Positions 9,094-16,871 of a stretch of DNA of 64,000 nt are shown piece after piece. The notes beneath the pieces are model-generated. The model searched no databases and was not told where the DNA came from. It was given only the letters and a program-made list of their open reading frames with translations. The DNA comes from Streptomyces cadmiisoli (lineage in GTDB: Bacteria; Actinomycetota; Actinomycetes; Streptomycetales; Streptomycetaceae), in assembly GCF_003261055.1 (NCBI RefSeq), contig NZ_CP030073.1, forward strand, positions 2,294,001 to 2,358,000, given 5' to 3'. The number at the start of each line of letters is the position of its first letter. The stretch's first letter is position 1. The translations under genes and the position numbers were made by a program.

Positions 9094-10137
9094 ATGCGCT
9101 GGGAGAACCTCACACTGGAATCGGGCGGCGGCCGGACCGATGCCGCGCTGTTCGGCGCGGACGCGGTGACCACCCGGACCTTCGACACGCCGGAGTTCCG
9201 CGGGATCACCTTCCACGAGATCCGGGCCCGTTCGATCATCAACCGCGTGCCGGGGGCCTCCCGCATGCCCTTCGAGTGGACGGTGAACCCCTACCGAGGC
9301 TGTACGCACGCGTGCGTCTACTGCTTCGCCCGCAAGACACACAGCTACCTGGACCTCGACACGGGGCTCGGCTTCGACTCCCAGATCGTGGTGAAGGTCA
9401 ACGCGCCCGACCTGCTGCGCCGCCAGCTCGGCTCACGCCGCTGGCAGGGCGAGCACATCGCGATGGGCACCAACGTCGACTGCTACCAGCGCGCCGAGGG
9501 CCGCTACCGCCTGATGCCGGGCATCCTGTCCGCCCTGCGCGACCACGCGAACCCCTTCTCGATCCTGACGAAGGGCACCTTGATCCTGCGCGATCTGGAC
9601 CTGCTGACCGAGGCCGCCCGCGTCACGGACGTCGGCATCTCCGTCTCGGTCGGATTCACCGACACCGAGCTGTGGCGCACCGTGGAACCGGGCACCCCGG
9701 CCCCCGAACGCCGGCTGGACGTCGTCCGTACCCTGGGCGAGCACGGCATCGGCTGCGGGGTGCTGATGGCGCCGGTGATCCCGTTCCTGAGCGACCAGCC
9801 CGCCCAACTGCGGGCCACCGTGCGGGAGATCGCCGCCGCGGGGGCCACGTCGGTCACCCCGCTGGTGCTGCATCTGCGGCCCGGCGCGCGCGAGTGGTTC
9901 ATGGCGTGGCTCGAACGGCATCACCCGCACCTGGTGCGGCGCTACGAGCGGCTGTACGCGGACGGCGCCTACGCCCCGAAGTGGTACCAGCGCCGGATCA
10001 CCCGTCAGGTGCACGACCTGGCCCGGGAGTACGGCATCGGCCCGGCCCGCGCCGGCATGCCGCGCCGGATCCGGGAGCCCGAACCCGTGCCCGCGCCCGC
10101 GGAACCGTCCGAGCCGACCCAGCTCTCGCTGATCTGA
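9094..10137 (+). CDS. SplB-like radical SAM protein (Rv2578c family)
   Basis: This 347-residue protein has the radical SAM signature C-x3-C-x2-C in GCTHACVYCFAR (Cys70, Cys74, Cys77). The preceding VNPYRGC context and overall layout are those of COG1533, the group of spore photoproduct lyase (SplB) and its uncharacterised actinobacterial relatives such as M. tuberculosis Rv2578c. The cluster would bind a 4Fe-4S centre and S-adenosylmethionine. A DNA-related repair reaction is plausible but unproven. The ATG at 9094 has GAGGAGG four bases upstream; an upstream in-frame ATG at 9046 would start before the LexA box and is rejected. The palindrome at 9050-9061 suggests SOS control. Confidence 0.85.
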   Translation: MRWENLTLESGGGRTDAALFGADAVTTRTFDTPEFRGITFHEIRARSIINRVPGASRMPFEWTVNPYRGCTHACVYCFARKTHSYLDLDTGLGFDSQIVVKVNAPDLLRRQLGSRRWQGEHIAMGTNVDCYQRAEGRYRLMPGILSALRDHANPFSILTKGTLILRDLDLLTEAARVTDVGISVSVGFTDTELWRTVEPGTPAPERRLDVVRTLGEHGIGCGVLMAPVIPFLSDQPAQLRATVREIAAAGATSVTPLVLHLRPGAREWFMAWLERHHPHLVRRYERLYADGAYAPKWYQRRITRQVHDLAREYGIGPARAGMPRRIREPEPVPAPAEPSEPTQLSLI

Positions 10138-10295
10138 GGGCCGCGCCCGGACCGGCCTGAGCGCATCCGGGCGTATCCGCTGACGCAATCGGGTCACATA
10201 TGATCAGAAAATGATCTTCGGGGTGTCTGCTCCGGGACGATGCGGCGAGGGCCGCGGGACGCGCGGCCCGCGACCCTCCGTCCTGGGAGGACCCC

Positions 10296-11870
10296 ATGAG
10301 GAAACGCGCAGCCGCGCTGTGCGGCGCCGCGCTCGTCGTGGCCGGCACGCTGGCCGCCGTCCCCGCCGCGGCGGACGCCCCGCGGTCCGGTGAACCCGCC
10401 CGCACCGCCGAACCGGCCTGGAAGAAGTGCGGCACCTCCGACCACCCGACGCTCCAGTGCGCCTCCCTGGAGGTGCCGCTCGACCACACGAAGCCGACCG
10501 GCGAGCAGATCACGCTGGCGCTGTCCCGCGTACCGCACACCGCGACGACGTATCAGGGGCCGCTGCTGGTCAACCCCGGAGGTCCCGGCGGCAGCGGCCT
10601 GACCCTCGCCGGATTCGTCGCGTCCGCGCTGCCGAAGTCGGTGGCGGCCCAGTACGACGTCATCGGGTTCGACCCCCGCGGGGTGGGCGCGAGCAAGCCG
10701 GCGCTGAACTGCCGGCCCGGCCACTCCGACCCGGTGCGCCCGGAATCGGTGCCCGCCACGCCCGCCGTCGAGCAGGCGGGCCTGGCGCGCGCGAAGGCCT
10801 TCGCCGACGCCTGCGCCAAGAAGTACGCGCGCGTGCTGCCGTTCCTCGACACGGCCGACGCAGCGCGGGACATCGACCGGATCCGGCAGGCCCTGGGCGC
10901 GCAGCGGATCAACTACTTCGGGTACTCGTACGGGACCTACCTCGGCGCGGTGTACGCCAAGCTCCATCCGGAGCGGGTGCGTCGCATGGTGCTGGACTCG
11001 GTCGTCGACCCCACCGGCGTCTGGTACGAGAACAACCTCGCGCAGAACCAGGCCTTCGACGACCGGCACCGCGCTTTCGTCAAGTGGGTCGCCCGCCACG
11101 ACGCCGCCTACCGGCTCGGTGACGATCCGGCCGAGGTCGAGGCGCGTTGGTACGCGATGCGGGCCGCGCTGGCCCGGAAGCCCGCGGGCGGCACGGTGGG
11201 CCCGGCCGAGCTGGAGGACACCTTCATGCCCGGCGGCTACTACCACGGCTACTGGCCCCACCTCGCCGAGGCGTTCGCCGCCTACGTCCGGGACAAGGAC
11301 GCCGAGCCGCTGGTCGAGGCGTACGAGAACTTCGCCGCGCCGGACGCCTCCGGCGAGAACGGCTACAGCGTCTACACGGCGGTGCAGTGCCGGGACGCCC
11401 GGTGGCCGCGCGACTGGCGGCAGTGGCGCGACGACAACTGGGCGGTGCACGCGAAGGCGCCGTTCATGACCTGGAACAACGCCTGGTACAACGCGCCGTG
11501 CGCCTTCTGGCCGACCGGCCCGGCGCCCGCGGTCGACGTCGCCAACGACGCACTGCCGCCGGTGCTGCTGTTCCAGGCGACCCACGACGCGGCCACCCCG
11601 TACCAGGGCGCCACCAGGCTCCACCGGATGCTGCGCGGCTCCAGCCTCGTGGTCGAGCGGGGCGGCGGCAACCACGGCATCACGCTGAGCGGGAACGACT
11701 GCCTGGACAAGCATCTGACGGCCTATCTGACCGACGGCACGGTGCCGCGCGGCGACGGCGAGGCCGACGCCGTGTGCGGGCCGCTGCCCGAACCCGACCC
11801 GAAGGCCGCCGGGGCGGCCGTCACCTCGCGCGCGTCGACACTGCACGGGCTGCTCGGCTTCCGCGGCTGA
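10296..11870 (+). CDS. Secreted alpha/beta hydrolase, tripeptidyl aminopeptidase (SlpD/Tap) type
   Basis: This 524-residue precursor has a signal peptide (MRKR, hydrophobic core AALVVAGTLAAV, likely cleavage after AAADA near residue 28) and no obvious lipobox. The mature part is an alpha/beta hydrolase with an oxyanion region NPGGPGGSG (93-101) and a nucleophile elbow GYSYG (Ser211). A C-terminal TAP-like segment contains the LLFQATHDAATPYQGA Asp and the GGGNHG His. This layout is that of the Streptomyces tripeptidyl and mycelium-associated aminopeptidases, which remove N-terminal peptides from exported proteins. The ATG has GGGAGG five bases upstream. The gene is apparently single. Confidence 0.88.
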   Translation: MRKRAAALCGAALVVAGTLAAVPAAADAPRSGEPARTAEPAWKKCGTSDHPTLQCASLEVPLDHTKPTGEQITLALSRVPHTATTYQGPLLVNPGGPGGSGLTLAGFVASALPKSVAAQYDVIGFDPRGVGASKPALNCRPGHSDPVRPESVPATPAVEQAGLARAKAFADACAKKYARVLPFLDTADAARDIDRIRQALGAQRINYFGYSYGTYLGAVYAKLHPERVRRMVLDSVVDPTGVWYENNLAQNQAFDDRHRAFVKWVARHDAAYRLGDDPAEVEARWYAMRAALARKPAGGTVGPAELEDTFMPGGYYHGYWPHLAEAFAAYVRDKDAEPLVEAYENFAAPDASGENGYSVYTAVQCRDARWPRDWRQWRDDNWAVHAKAPFMTWNNAWYNAPCAFWPTGPAPAVDVANDALPPVLLFQATHDAATPYQGATRLHRMLRGSSLVVERGGGNHGITLSGNDCLDKHLTAYLTDGTVPRGDGEADAVCGPLPEPDPKAAGAAVTSRASTLHGLLGFRG

Positions 11871-11924
11871 GCGTCCCGCACGGCCGGCCGGGGCGGTGTC
11901 GGACCCTTGGTCCACCATGGAGGC

Positions 11925-12098
11925 ATGAGTGAGCCGACCAGGATGCCGATGAGGATCCCCGCCCCCGCCGCCGCGCAGCGCTCGTACGTCGTGACGAGTG
12001 CCGGCCACCGCCCGGCCGCCTCCGCCGTGCCGGTGGCCGCGGTGGTCCGCCCGGAACTCCTCGCGCTGAGCGTGGCGTTCACGGGGGTGGAGGCGTGA
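11925..12098 (+). CDS. Possible small protein upstream of the GNAT gene
   Basis: A 57-codon frame starts ATGAGTGAGCCG and ends by overlapping the GTG start of the acetyltransferase in a GTGA arrangement, which would allow coupling. A GGAGG lies only one base before the ATG, too close for normal ribosome binding, and the predicted peptide (rich in Ala, Pro and Val) matches no family I recognise. It may be a short leader peptide or chance. Low confidence. Confidence 0.3.
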   Translation: MSEPTRMPMRIPAPAAAQRSYVVTSAGHRPAASAVPVAAVVRPELLALSVAFTGVEA

Positions 12099-12658
12099 GC
12101 GGCGCCCGGGTCAGGGAGATGACGCCGGCCGACTGCGACCGTGTGGCGCGGATCCGGGTCGCCGGCTGGCAGAGCGCCTACCGGGGCCTCATGCCGCAGT
12201 CGTACCTCGACGGGATGAGCGCCGCTGACAACGCCGGGCGTTTGCGCGCCCGCCTGGCCGCCGGTGACGCCAGCGTTCAGAACCTGGTCGCGGTGGGCGC
12301 CGCTCCCGCACCCACCGGGCATCCGGGCCGGGACGACGAGATAGTCGGCTGGGCCTGTCACGGCCCGTACCGGGACGGCGAGGTCCGCACGGACGACGCC
12401 GAGTTGTACGCGCTGTACGTGGACCCCCGGCACCAGGGCCGCGGCATCGGACGGGCGCTGCTCGACGAGTCGGTGCGGCGGTGCACGGCCGCCGGCCGTC
12501 GGCGCGTGTTCCTCTGGGTGCTGGAGGAGAACGCGCCGGCACGGCGGTTCTACGCGCGCGGCGGTTTTCACGCCGACGGGGCGGCGGAGCCGTTCGAGGT
12601 GGCCGGGGTCGAGGTGCCGGAGGTGCGGTACGTGAAGGAGTTGGGCTCCCCCGGATAG
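12095..12658 (+). CDS. GNAT-family N-acetyltransferase
   Basis: This 187-residue protein starts with the GNAT opening VREMTPADCDRVARIRVAGW. It has the acetyl-CoA-binding motif A LYALYVDPRHQGRGIGRALL (Q-x-x-G-x-G) and motif B around ENAPARRFYARGGF. It would transfer an acetyl group from acetyl-CoA to a small amine or protein N-terminus; the substrate is unknown. The GTG at 12095 is chosen because it sits exactly at the family start. The gene ends four bases before the convergent HEAT-repeat gene. Confidence 0.85.
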   Translation: MSGARVREMTPADCDRVARIRVAGWQSAYRGLMPQSYLDGMSAADNAGRLRARLAAGDASVQNLVAVGAAPAPTGHPGRDDEIVGWACHGPYRDGEVRTDDAELYALYVDPRHQGRGIGRALLDESVRRCTAAGRRRVFLWVLEENAPARRFYARGGFHADGAAEPFEVAGVEVPEVRYVKELGSPG

Positions 12659-12662
12659 GGGT

Positions 12663-13244
12663 TCAGGGCTGCCGCCGGCCGGGGATGCGGGCCAGCGCGG
12701 CCACGGCCGACCCGGCGAGCGCCGGGTGCGCCAGGGCCTCGTTCAGCACGTCCGCGGCCCGGGCGTCGCCCAGCGTGCCGAGCCCTTCCACACAGGCCAG
12801 CGCCACCGTGCGGTACGGGTCGTGCGGGCGCAGCCGCCGTTCCAGGGTGGTGATCAGCGCGGGCACCGACTCGGGGGCGCGCAGTTCGACGAGCAGCCGG
12901 ACCGGGTGCAGGGCGTAGGCGACGCGCAGTTCGTTGGTGGCGAGAGCGGCCGCCGCGCGGGCGGTGCGCGGGTCGCCGAGGCGTGCGAGGGCATGGGCGG
13001 CGGAGGCGCAGCGCGGCGGGTCACGGTGGTTGAGGAGCAGGACGAGCGCCTCGAAGGCGCGCCCGTCTCCCGCGACCCCCAGCCGGAACGCGGCCAGTTC
13101 CCTCGCCCACAAGGGCTGTGCCACCGCGGTGAGCACACCGGCCAGTTCCTCGTGGTCGTCCGTCACCACCAGACGCTCGTACGCCGTGGAGGCTCCGGAC
13201 TCCTGCCGTAGACGCAGCGTGAGCGATCGCAACTCTTCGTCCAT
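12663..13244 (-). CDS. HEAT-repeat-like helical protein
   Basis: This 193-residue protein is built of short alternating helices: repeated Ala/Leu-rich segments such as CASAAHALARLGDPRTARAA and ALACVEGLGTLGDARAADVL, each containing the GD-x-R-A turn typical of HEAT or PBS-lyase-type repeats. These fold into a solenoid used for protein binding. No enzymatic residue is visible. The ATG at 13244 is taken because the residues upstream in the frame look non-coding; no clear ribosome-binding site is seen, so it may be leaderless. It is divergent from the hydroxyacyl-CoA dehydrogenase gene. Confidence 0.7.
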   Translation of the reverse strand: MDEELRSLTLRLRQESGASTAYERLVVTDDHEELAGVLTAVAQPLWARELAAFRLGVAGDGRAFEALVLLLNHRDPPRCASAAHALARLGDPRTARAAAALATNELRVAYALHPVRLLVELRAPESVPALITTLERRLRPHDPYRTVALACVEGLGTLGDARAADVLNEALAHPALAGSAVAALARIPGRRQP

Positions 13245-13651
13245 GACGCCGAGGGTACAAACGATCTCGGCGCGAGGGACCCGGATCACCATGACCGGGG
13301 GCTGGCGCGCTCGTTACCCACGAGTTAAGCTCAGACGAGCGAGTTACCCACTCGCGCCCCGCCCGCGACGGCCTGGTGACGCAGCCGCCGCGGGAGCTAC
13401 CCACCCCTCGACGAGGACGGTGGGGGAAGTCGGTTCGGTACCTCGTGTACCTCAGTACGACTCGGCCACGGGACAGGGCCGGTCGGCATCACCGTTCCCC
13501 GGACGTGTGCACGTCCGCGGCGACGGCACCGGGCGTGTGCGCCTGAAGCCCGGCAACACCGGCACCACCCGCATTCCACACGCGACCGCTGCGCCCGACG
13601 GCGCACCCGGTGGCGTTCCCAGTCGTCACCCTCAATTCCTGGAGTCCCGCG
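13245..13651. other. Divergent regulatory region before the hydroxyacyl-CoA dehydrogenase gene
   Basis: This 407-bp stretch has no gene. It holds two hairpin-like inverted repeats around TACCC (13310-13324 and 13340-13354), a third TACCCAC at 13398-13404, and an otherwise GC-rich leader. The gene's ribosome-binding site CTGGAG lies just before the ATG at 13652. Confidence 0.6.
13310..13354. promoter_or_regulatory. Paired inverted repeats, candidate operator
   Basis: CTCGT-TACCC-ACGAG (13310-13324) and CGAGT-TACCC-ACTCG (13340-13354) are two perfect 5-bp-arm inverted repeats sharing the same 5-base centre. They start exactly 30 bp apart, about three helical turns. The spacing favours binding of a dimeric regulator on one DNA face. 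The nearby TetR protein is a candidate ligand by neighbourhood only. Confidence 0.5.
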
Positions 13652-15457
13652 ATGGCCACTCCCCTGTCCGACACCCCTCTGTCCCCGCTCCGGACCGTCG
13701 CCGTGGTCGGCCTCGGCACCATGGGCACCGGTATCGCCGAGGTCCTGGCCAGGGCCGGGCGCGAGGTCGTCGGCATCGACGTCAGCGAGGCCCAGGCCGC
13801 GCGCTGCGTCGCCGGCCTGGAGACCTCGACCGCCCGCGCCGTGGAACGGGGCCGGCTCACCGAGCAGGAGCGCGCGGACACCCTCGCCCGCATCCGCACC
13901 TGCACCGACCTGCGGGCGGCGGCCGACGCCGACCTGGTCATCGAGGTGGCGCCGGAGTCCTACGAGATCAAGCAGCAGATCTTCCGCGAGCTGGACGGGA
14001 TCGTGCGCCCCGACGCGATCCTGGCGACCGGCACCAACGCGCTGTCCGTCACGCGCCTGGCGGCCGACTCGGCGCGCCCCGAGCGCGTGCTCGGACTGCA
14101 CTTCTTCAACCCGGCCCCGGCGATGCGGCTGGTCGAGGTCGTCTCCTCGGTGCTGACCGCGCCCGCCGCGGTCAGCGCGGTCACCAACCTCGCCATCGAC
14201 CTCGGCAAGGATCCCGTCGCCGTCGGCGACCGGCCCGGATTCGTCGCCGACGGGCTGCTGTTCGGCTACCTGAACCAGGCCGCCGCGATGTACGAGGCGC
14301 GGTACGCCTCCCGTGAGGACATCGACGCCGCGATGCGGCTGGGCTGCGGGCTGCCCATGGGGCCGCTGGCGCTGCTGGACCTCATCGGCGTCGACACGGC
14401 GCGCACGGTCCTGGAGGCCATGTACGCGGAGTCCCGCGACCGGCTGCACGCCCCGGCGCCGATCCTGAAGCAGCTCAGCGAGGCCGGGCTGACCGGCCGC
14501 AAGTCGGGCCGCGGCTTCTACACCTACGACGCCCCCGGCGGCGCCACCGTCGTGCGGGACGCGCTGACGCCGCTGACCGACGCCCCGCGGACGCCGGGCC
14601 GTACGGTGCGCTCGGTCGGTGTCGCGGGATCCGGCACGATGGCGTCCGGCATCGCCGAGGTCTTCGCCAAGGCGGGCCACGACGTGGTCCTCGCCGCCCG
14701 CAGCGCGGAGAAGGCGGAGGCCGCCAAGGCGCGGATCGGCAAGTCGCTCGCGCGCTCCGTCGACAAGGGCCGGCTGACCGCGGAGGCGGCGGCGCAGGCG
14801 CTGGACCGGATCACCGCGGCAGGCTCCTACGACGCGTTCGCGGAGGTCGACCTGGCCGTCGAGGCGGTCGCCGAGGACCTGGACGTCAAGCGGCAGCTGT
14901 TCGCGACGCTGGACAAGGTCTGCAAGCCCGGCGCCGTCCTCGCGACCACCACCTCGTCGCTGCCGGTCGTCGCCTGCGCCCGTGCCACCTCGCGTCCGCA
15001 GGACGTCATCGGCATGCACTTCTTCAACCCGGCGCCGGCGATGAAGCTGGTCGAGGTGGTACGTACGGTGCTGACCTCGGACGACGTCCACGCGACCGTG
15101 CACGAGGTGTGCGGCACGATCAGGAAGCACGCCGTCGACTGCGGCGACCGGGCCGGATTCATCGTCAACGCGTTGCTGTTCCCGTACCTGAACAACGCGA
15201 TCAAGATGGTGCAGGACCACTACGCGTCGCTCGACGACATCGACGCGGCGATGAAGCTCGGCGGCGGCTATCCGATGGGCCCCTTCGAGCTGCTGGACGT
15301 GGTCGGCCTGGATGTGTCGCTGGCCATCGAGAAGGTCCTGCACCGAGAGTTCCGTGACCCGGGCCTCGCTCCGGCCCCGCTGCTGGAGCACCTGGTGGCC
15401 GCGGGCTGCCTCGGCCGCAAGACGGGCCGCGGCTTCCGCGAGTATGCCCGGCGCTGA
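13652..15457 (+). CDS. Tandem-duplicated 3-hydroxyacyl-CoA (3-hydroxybutyryl-CoA) dehydrogenase
   Basis: This 601-residue protein is two complete dehydrogenases in one chain. Residues about 8-300 and 318-601 each contain an NAD-binding Rossmann motif (VVGLGTMGTGIAEVLA and VAGSGTMASGIAEVFA), the catalytic H-F-F-N-P-A-P-A-M motif and a helical C-domain ending GRKxGRGFY or GRKTGRGFR. Single HBD enzymes are about 285 aa. They oxidise or reduce 3-hydroxyacyl-CoA with NAD(H); here the likely role is acetoacetyl-CoA to 3-hydroxybutyryl-CoA feeding crotonyl-CoA to Ccr. The ATG at 13652 has CTGGAG seven bases upstream. A strong hairpin follows the gene. Confidence 0.9.
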   Translation: MATPLSDTPLSPLRTVAVVGLGTMGTGIAEVLARAGREVVGIDVSEAQAARCVAGLETSTARAVERGRLTEQERADTLARIRTCTDLRAAADADLVIEVAPESYEIKQQIFRELDGIVRPDAILATGTNALSVTRLAADSARPERVLGLHFFNPAPAMRLVEVVSSVLTAPAAVSAVTNLAIDLGKDPVAVGDRPGFVADGLLFGYLNQAAAMYEARYASREDIDAAMRLGCGLPMGPLALLDLIGVDTARTVLEAMYAESRDRLHAPAPILKQLSEAGLTGRKSGRGFYTYDAPGGATVVRDALTPLTDAPRTPGRTVRSVGVAGSGTMASGIAEVFAKAGHDVVLAARSAEKAEAAKARIGKSLARSVDKGRLTAEAAAQALDRITAAGSYDAFAEVDLAVEAVAEDLDVKRQLFATLDKVCKPGAVLATTTSSLPVVACARATSRPQDVIGMHFFNPAPAMKLVEVVRTVLTSDDVHATVHEVCGTIRKHAVDCGDRAGFIVNALLFPYLNNAIKMVQDHYASLDDIDAAMKLGGGYPMGPFELLDVVGLDVSLAIEKVLHREFRDPGLAPAPLLEHLVAAGCLGRKTGRGFREYARR

Positions 15458-15521
15458 GGGCCGGCCAGGCGACTGGTTCGGGGCCGGCGCCGAGTGGGGC
15501 GGGCTGCTGGACCCGGCCGGT

Positions 15522-15550
15522 TCTCCCCCGCCCGGCCAGGGCGGGGGAGA
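15522..15550. terminator. Stem-loop terminator after the dehydrogenase gene
   Basis: A perfect 12-bp stem (15522-15533 with 15539-15550) encloses the loop GGCCA. It lies 64 bp after the dehydrogenase stop and before the tetR promoter, with no T-tract, as is common in Streptomyces. Confidence 0.7.
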
Positions 15551-15584
15551 CCCCGGCGCGGCGCACCGACCTGAGAAGATGCAG

Positions 15585-15590
15585 TACGTT
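15585..15590 (+). promoter_or_regulatory. -10 hexamer of a leaderless promoter for tetR
   Basis: TACGTT ends six bases before the ATG at 15597, the spacing expected when transcription starts at or next to the start codon. No Shine-Dalgarno sequence is present, which fits leaderless translation. Confidence 0.5.
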
Positions 15591-15596
15591 CGGGTC

Positions 15597-16406
15597 ATGT
15601 CCCAGCCCGCCAAGTCCGCTCGTACACCAGCCACGTCCGACGCGCCGGAAAGTGCCGCGGGCAGTCGCGCCGCCGCCCAACGGCTGAAAATGCGCCGGGA
15701 ACTGGCGGCCGCCGCAATGGAGTTGTTCGCGACCAAGGGGTACGAGGCAACCACCGTCGACGAGATCGCGGCCGCGGCCGGGGTCGCCCGCCGCACCTTC
15801 TTCCGCCACTTCCGCTCCAAGGAAGAGGCGATCTTCCCCGATCACGACGACACCCTGATCCGGGCGGAGGCCGTGCTGAACGCGGCACCCGCGCACGAGC
15901 ACCCGCTCGACACGGTGTGCCGCGGGATCAAGGAGGTCATGAAGATGTACGCGGCCCGGCCGGAGATCTCGGTCGCCCGCTACAAGCTCACGCGCGAGGT
16001 GCCCACCCTGCGCGAGGCGGAGATCGCGTCGGTGGCCCGCTACGAGCGCCTGTTCACGCGCTATCTGCTCGGCCACTTCGACGAGCACGCGCACGACGAC
16101 GACGCCAATGACGATCCGCTGCTGGCCGAGGTGGCCGCGTCCGCCGTGGTCACCGCCCACAACCACGTCCTGCGGCGCTGGCTGCGGGCGGGCGGCCAGG
16201 GGGACGTGGAGGCGCAGCTCGACCACGCCTTCGCCATCGTGCGCAAGACGTTCGGGGCGGGGATCGGGGTGGGCCGGTCCGCCGCGCCGAAGCCGGCCCC
16301 CGCGGCGTTCTCGACGAACGGCGAGGTCCTGGTGACGGTCGCCCGCACCGACGCCCCGCTGGACGAGGTCATGCGGACCATCGAGGAGGCGCTCAAGGAC
16401 CGCTGA
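15597..16406 (+). CDS. TetR-family transcriptional regulator
   Basis: This 269-residue protein has a TetR-type N-terminal HTH (about residues 38-85, MRRELAAAAMELFATKGY through VARRTFFRHFRSKEEA). A helical ligand-binding domain follows, and a roughly 50-residue low-complexity extension rich in Pro and Ala lies near the C-terminus. It sits between the hydroxyacyl-CoA dehydrogenase gene and the ccr operon, so an acyl-CoA-responsive repressor of these genes is the natural hypothesis. The ATG at 15597 is taken because TACGTT lies at leaderless spacing; an in-frame ATG at 15579 is possible but has no ribosome-binding site either. Confidence 0.85.
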   Translation: MSQPAKSARTPATSDAPESAAGSRAAAQRLKMRRELAAAAMELFATKGYEATTVDEIAAAAGVARRTFFRHFRSKEEAIFPDHDDTLIRAEAVLNAAPAHEHPLDTVCRGIKEVMKMYAARPEISVARYKLTREVPTLREAEIASVARYERLFTRYLLGHFDEHAHDDDANDDPLLAEVAASAVVTAHNHVLRRWLRAGGQGDVEAQLDHAFAIVRKTFGAGIGVGRSAAPKPAPAAFSTNGEVLVTVARTDAPLDEVMRTIEEALKDR

Positions 16407-16444
16407 GCCCTGCGGACCCACCGGCCCGGCCCGGTCCTGACGTG

Positions 16445-16474
16445 AGAACGGCCACCCCTCGGGGTGGCCGTTCT
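16445..16474. terminator. Strong stem-loop terminator after tetR
   Basis: A perfect 14-bp stem (16445-16458 with 16461-16474) closes on a two-base TC. Its lower part reads AGAACGGCC / GGCCGTTCT. It separates tetR from the ccr promoter. Confidence 0.8.
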
Positions 16475-16569
16475 GGCATGTCAGAGGCCTGTTTCGCCCG
16501 TTGCTCACGGCCCGTACGATCGATCATCGCTCATTTGTGACGTAAAGATTTCATCTGAGGGAAAGTTCT

Positions 16570-16582
16570 GGCACCGAGTGCC
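16570..16582. promoter_or_regulatory. Candidate operator abutting the ccr -35 box
   Basis: GGCAC-CGA-GTGCC is a perfect inverted repeat ending one base before the -35 hexamer at 16583. A protein bound here could activate or repress the operon. It does not match the TACCC repeats upstream of the dehydrogenase gene. Confidence 0.45.
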
Positions 16583-16611
16583 TTGCCAGGTGACACGGCG
16601 TGCCATACGTT
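16583..16611 (+). promoter_or_regulatory. Vegetative-type promoter of the ccr operon
   Basis: TTGCCA (16583-16588), a 17-bp spacer and TACGTT (16606-16611) make a good HrdB-type promoter. Transcription would start near 16618, giving a leader of about 250 nt before the GTG at 16872. Confidence 0.6.
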
Positions 16612-16626
16612 GATGTTGTCCGGGCG

Positions 16627-16707
16627 GCCGGCGTGCAGCGACCTTTCGTACGCCGGCTGTCCCCGCAAGCCTCCCCCGGCGCCCGAAAGGACCGGGGGGA
16701 TCCCCGG
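16627..16707 (+). promoter_or_regulatory. Structured 5' leader with mutually exclusive hairpins
   Basis: The leader can form an 8-bp stem (16627-16634 with 16650-16657). It can then form either a 7-bp stem (16673-16679 with 16692-16698) or a 6-bp stem reusing the same strand (16692-16697 with 16702-16707). Such competing structures can act as an attenuator, but chance pairing in GC-rich RNA is also possible. Confidence 0.35.
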
Positions 16708-16871
16708 CGAGCGCGCCCGGACGCCTGCGTCACAGGCAACCTCCCGCGCCACAAAGCGCTGCCGAACAGAGCACCATCCGCCGAACCGACGGCACCCCCT
16801 CACGACCTCTGCAGCACCGACGTAACCCTCAGCGCCCCTCCCTCAGGGCGCTCACCGCCGGAGGCAAAACC

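Larger units (their letters stand above)
16407..16871. other. Long intergenic and leader region of the ethylmalonyl-CoA operon
   Basis: This 465-bp stretch contains the tetR terminator, a good sigma-70-type promoter, a palindrome touching its -35 box and a leader of about 250 nt with stem-loops. No coding sequence is convincing. No B12-box consensus was seen, although the second gene needs adenosylcobalamin. Confidence 0.7.

Noticed and set aside
16407..16871. Adenosylcobalamin riboswitch ahead of the ccr-meaA operon.
   Set aside because: The position and the B12-dependent second gene made it attractive, but I could not find a B12-box-like sequence or the expected arrangement of conserved loops.
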